A DNA stretch of 64,000 bases from Sycon ciliatum. Taxonomy: Eukaryota; Porifera; Calcarea; Leucosolenida; Sycettidae. The stretch is from positions 15,836,227-15,900,226 of the forward strand of contig NC_088645.1 of assembly GCF_964019385.1 (NCBI RefSeq). Reading direction: 5' to 3'. The first letter of the stretch is position 1, and the number at the start of each line of letters is the position of its first letter. The notes beneath the pieces were generated by a model, which did not search any database, was not told the DNA's origin, and saw only the letters and a list, made by a program, of their open reading frames with translations. Made by a program: the position numbers and the translations under genes. Below, one piece after another: positions 62,201 through 64,000 of the stretch.

Positions 62201-62500
62201 TTTAGTCGCAAAGTGAAGATTCACGGCGACAAGCCCCAAACTTGGAGATAGGTTATTTTCAGCTTTCGGCAGCCCTTGGCGAGTTGTTTAGAAAATGTGG
62301 CTTTTTCCTTGGTGCACCTCCCTATTTCCAGGTATAAAACAGGATCAGGATGGTCATTATTCAGGTGCTGAGCTTGAAACGGGAATAAAGGTGAGAAATT
62401 GTCAAATTATGACCATATTTGACCACCTGTCCATTTTAATGCATCTCTCTATAACATGACCCAGCTGTAATGTGAGTGGTCGTATTGATTTCATTTATTG
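59300..62500 (+). repeat. Younger trimer higher-order repeat of the 365-bp satellite
   Basis: Three monomer types recur in the order a-c-b at 1,096 bp. Type a (CAATATTTAAGTTCTGAG) is at 59,319, 60,415 and 61,511. Type c (AACTAGGAGATAGGG) is at about 59,685, 60,780 and 61,876. Type b (CTATTTCCAGGTATAAAAC) is at 60,050, 61,146 and 62,241. Copies are almost identical. The last b monomer has one base fewer in its A-run and a CCTTGG change near 62,275. Confidence 0.85.
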
Positions 62501-63830
62501 TTTGCTTGTAGGCCGCTGTCACCCACATTGAATGGCCTAGAAATTTTGGCACTGCTGTGAATACTTTAGTCGCAAAGTGAAGATTCACGGCGACAAGCCC
62601 CAAACTTGGAGATAGGTTATTTTCAGCTTTCAGCAGCCCTGGGCGAGTTGTTGAGAGAAATGTGGCTTTTTTCTTGGTGCACCTCCCTATGTCCAGCTAT
62701 AAAACAGGATCAGGATGGTCATTATTTATGTTCTGAGCTTCAAACGGGAAGAAAGGTGAGAAATTGTCAAATTTTGACCATATTTGACCACCTGTCCATT
62801 TTAATGCATCTCCCTATAACATGACCCAGCTGTAATGTGAGTGGTCGTATTGATTTCATTTTTTGTTTGCTTGTAGGCCGCTGGCATCCACATTCAATGA
62901 CCTAGAAATTTTGGCACAGCTGTGAATACTTTAGTCGCAAAGTGAAGATTCACGGCGACAAGCCTCAAACTTGGAGATAGGTTATTTTCAGCTTTCAGCA
63001 GCCCTGGGCGAGTTGTTTAGAGAAATGTGGCTTTTTTCTTGGTGCACCTCCCTATGTCGAGCTATACAACAGGATCAGGATGGTCATTATTCAAGTTCTG
63101 AGCTTGAAACGGGAAGAAAGGTGAGAAATTGTCAAATTTTGACCATATTTGACCACCTGTCAATTTTAATGCATCTCTCTATAACATGACCCAGCTGTAA
63201 TGTGAGTGGTCGTATTGATTTCATTTTTTGTTCGCTTGTAGGCCGCTGGCACCCACAATCAAGGACCTAGAAACTTTGGCACTGCTGTGAATACTTTAGT
63301 CGCAAAGTGAAGATTCACGGCCCCAAACTTGGAGATAGGGTTTTTTCAGCTTTCAGCAGCCCTGGCGGAGTGGTTTAGAGAAATGTGGCTTTTTTCTTGG
63401 TGCACCTCCCTATGTCCAGCTATAAAACAGGATCAGGATGGTCATTATTCAGATGCTGAACTTGAAACGGGAAGAAAGGTGAGAAATTGTCAAATTTTGA
63501 CCATATTTGACCACCTGTCAATTTTAATGAATCTCTCTATAACATGACCCAGCTGTAATGTGAGTGGTCGTGTTGATTTCATTTTTTGTTTGCTTGTAGG
63601 CCGCTCGCACCCACATTCAAGGACCTAGAAAATTTGGCACTGCTGTGAATACTTTAGTCGCAAAGTGAAGATTCACGGCGACAAGCCCCAAACTTGGAGA
63701 TAGGGTTTTTTCAGCTTTCAGCAGCCCTGGGCGAGTTGTTTAGAGAAATGTGGCTTTTTTTTCTAGGTGCACCTCCCTATGTCCAGCTATAAAACAGGAT
63801 CAGGATGGTCATTATTCAAGGTCTGAGCTT

Positions 63831-64000
63831 AAGGGGGCACATCACCCAAAAATTTCATATGGCATTCAATTGACCGTAACTTTGGTGTTTCTCAGTGGAT
63901 TTGAGTGAAATTTTGACCACACACTCCTGCCACTATGCTGGCCCTCAGGACATGATTTACAAGTTCTTGCGTCTCACTGACAGGCTTTCCAGGCCGGAAA
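63831..64000. other. Non-satellite sequence at array end, possible transposon end
   Basis: The 365-bp monomer breaks off at GAGCTT and is followed by AAGGGGGCACATCACCC and then unfamiliar sequence to the window end. The break creates a TTAA, the preferred target of piggyBac-type transposons, and the sequence then starts with a G-rich tract. With only one end visible, a transposon is a guess. No open frame of note is present. Confidence 0.4.

Larger units (their letters stand above)
52490..63830 (+). repeat. 365-bp satellite array, about 31 monomers
   Basis: Monomer of 365 bp with landmarks CTGTCAATTTTAATGCA, CCCAGCTGTAATGTGAG, GCTTGTAGGCCGCTG, ACTTTAGTCGCAAAG, GATTCACGGCGACAAG, TCAGCTTTCAGCAGCC and CAGCTATAAAACAGG. 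The first monomer (52,490-52,860) is the most divergent, as at array edges. The array ends inside a monomer at GTCTGAGCTT (63,830). Each monomer has a splice-acceptor-like TTTGCTTGTAG and a splice-donor-like AAAG-GTGAGA about 244 bp apart, but the enclosed 244 bp have stops in all plus-strand frames. I therefore annotate it as satellite, not as exons. Confidence 0.95.

Noticed and set aside
58588..63547. Repeated 72-codon frames (MEIGYFQLSAAL...) spaced by 365 bp
   Set aside because: They recur once per monomer, are broken in several monomers by single-base changes, and use the satellite's own ATG without any sign of selection.
52490..63830. Tandemly duplicated exons of a real gene
   Set aside because: The 244-bp exon-like segment has stops in all three plus-strand frames in the monomers checked, and 244 is not a multiple of three.
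52490..63830. rDNA intergenic spacer sub-repeats
   Set aside because: The TATA-like element alone is weak evidence, and no rRNA sequence is found on either side within the window.

Overview
This window is eukaryotic, repeat-dominated, probably heterochromatic DNA. I find no intact protein-coding gene, rRNA, tRNA or CRISPR array. The only recognisable coding material is the decayed C-terminal end of a non-LTR (LINE) reverse transcriptase and, more doubtfully, a short reverse-transcriptase motif in a second insertion. The LINE C-terminus and the kilobase-scale tandem arrays fit an animal genome. The species cannot be told from sequence alone.

Layout. (1) 1-17,471: satellite A, about 280 related 55-61 bp monomers organised into blocks of 1.0-1.75 kb. 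It is interrupted by a duplicated 377-bp insertion (5,915-6,291 and 15,174-15,550) and by a 5'-truncated LINE on the minus strand (6,692-7,219). (2) 17,472-38,588: a GC-rich satellite built on a 10-bp unit (GGCCCGCAGA), with many levels of tandem duplication, including six copies of a 1.85/1.88-kb unit. (3) 38,589-42,763: an AT-rich centre made of another 10-bp unit (TGTACATGAA), which switches strand at 40,452. (4) 42,764-51,590: the GC-rich 10-bp satellite again, in inverted orientation. (5) 51,591-52,471: simple repeats, (CTCTGC)n then about 690 bp of (GA)n. (6) 52,490-63,830: about 31 copies of a 365-bp satellite, locally organised as trimers of about 1.1 kb. (7) 63,831-64,000: non-satellite sequence.

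The main finding is that regions 2-4 form one very large inverted repeat. About 20,870-38,588 is the reverse complement of about 42,764-49,720, folded around the AT-rich centre. The arms are unequal because the left arm carries five extra copies of the 1.85/1.88-kb unit and one extra copy of a 1.02-kb unit. A smaller inverted block is nested at matching places in both arms. Copies are close to identical, which implies recent amplification or gene conversion, although assembly error must be excluded.

Long open frames cover the GC-rich arrays on both strands. They arise because the 10-bp unit contains no stop in any frame, so I do not annotate them as genes. Block boundaries are read by eye and are good to a few tens of bases unless stated as exact.
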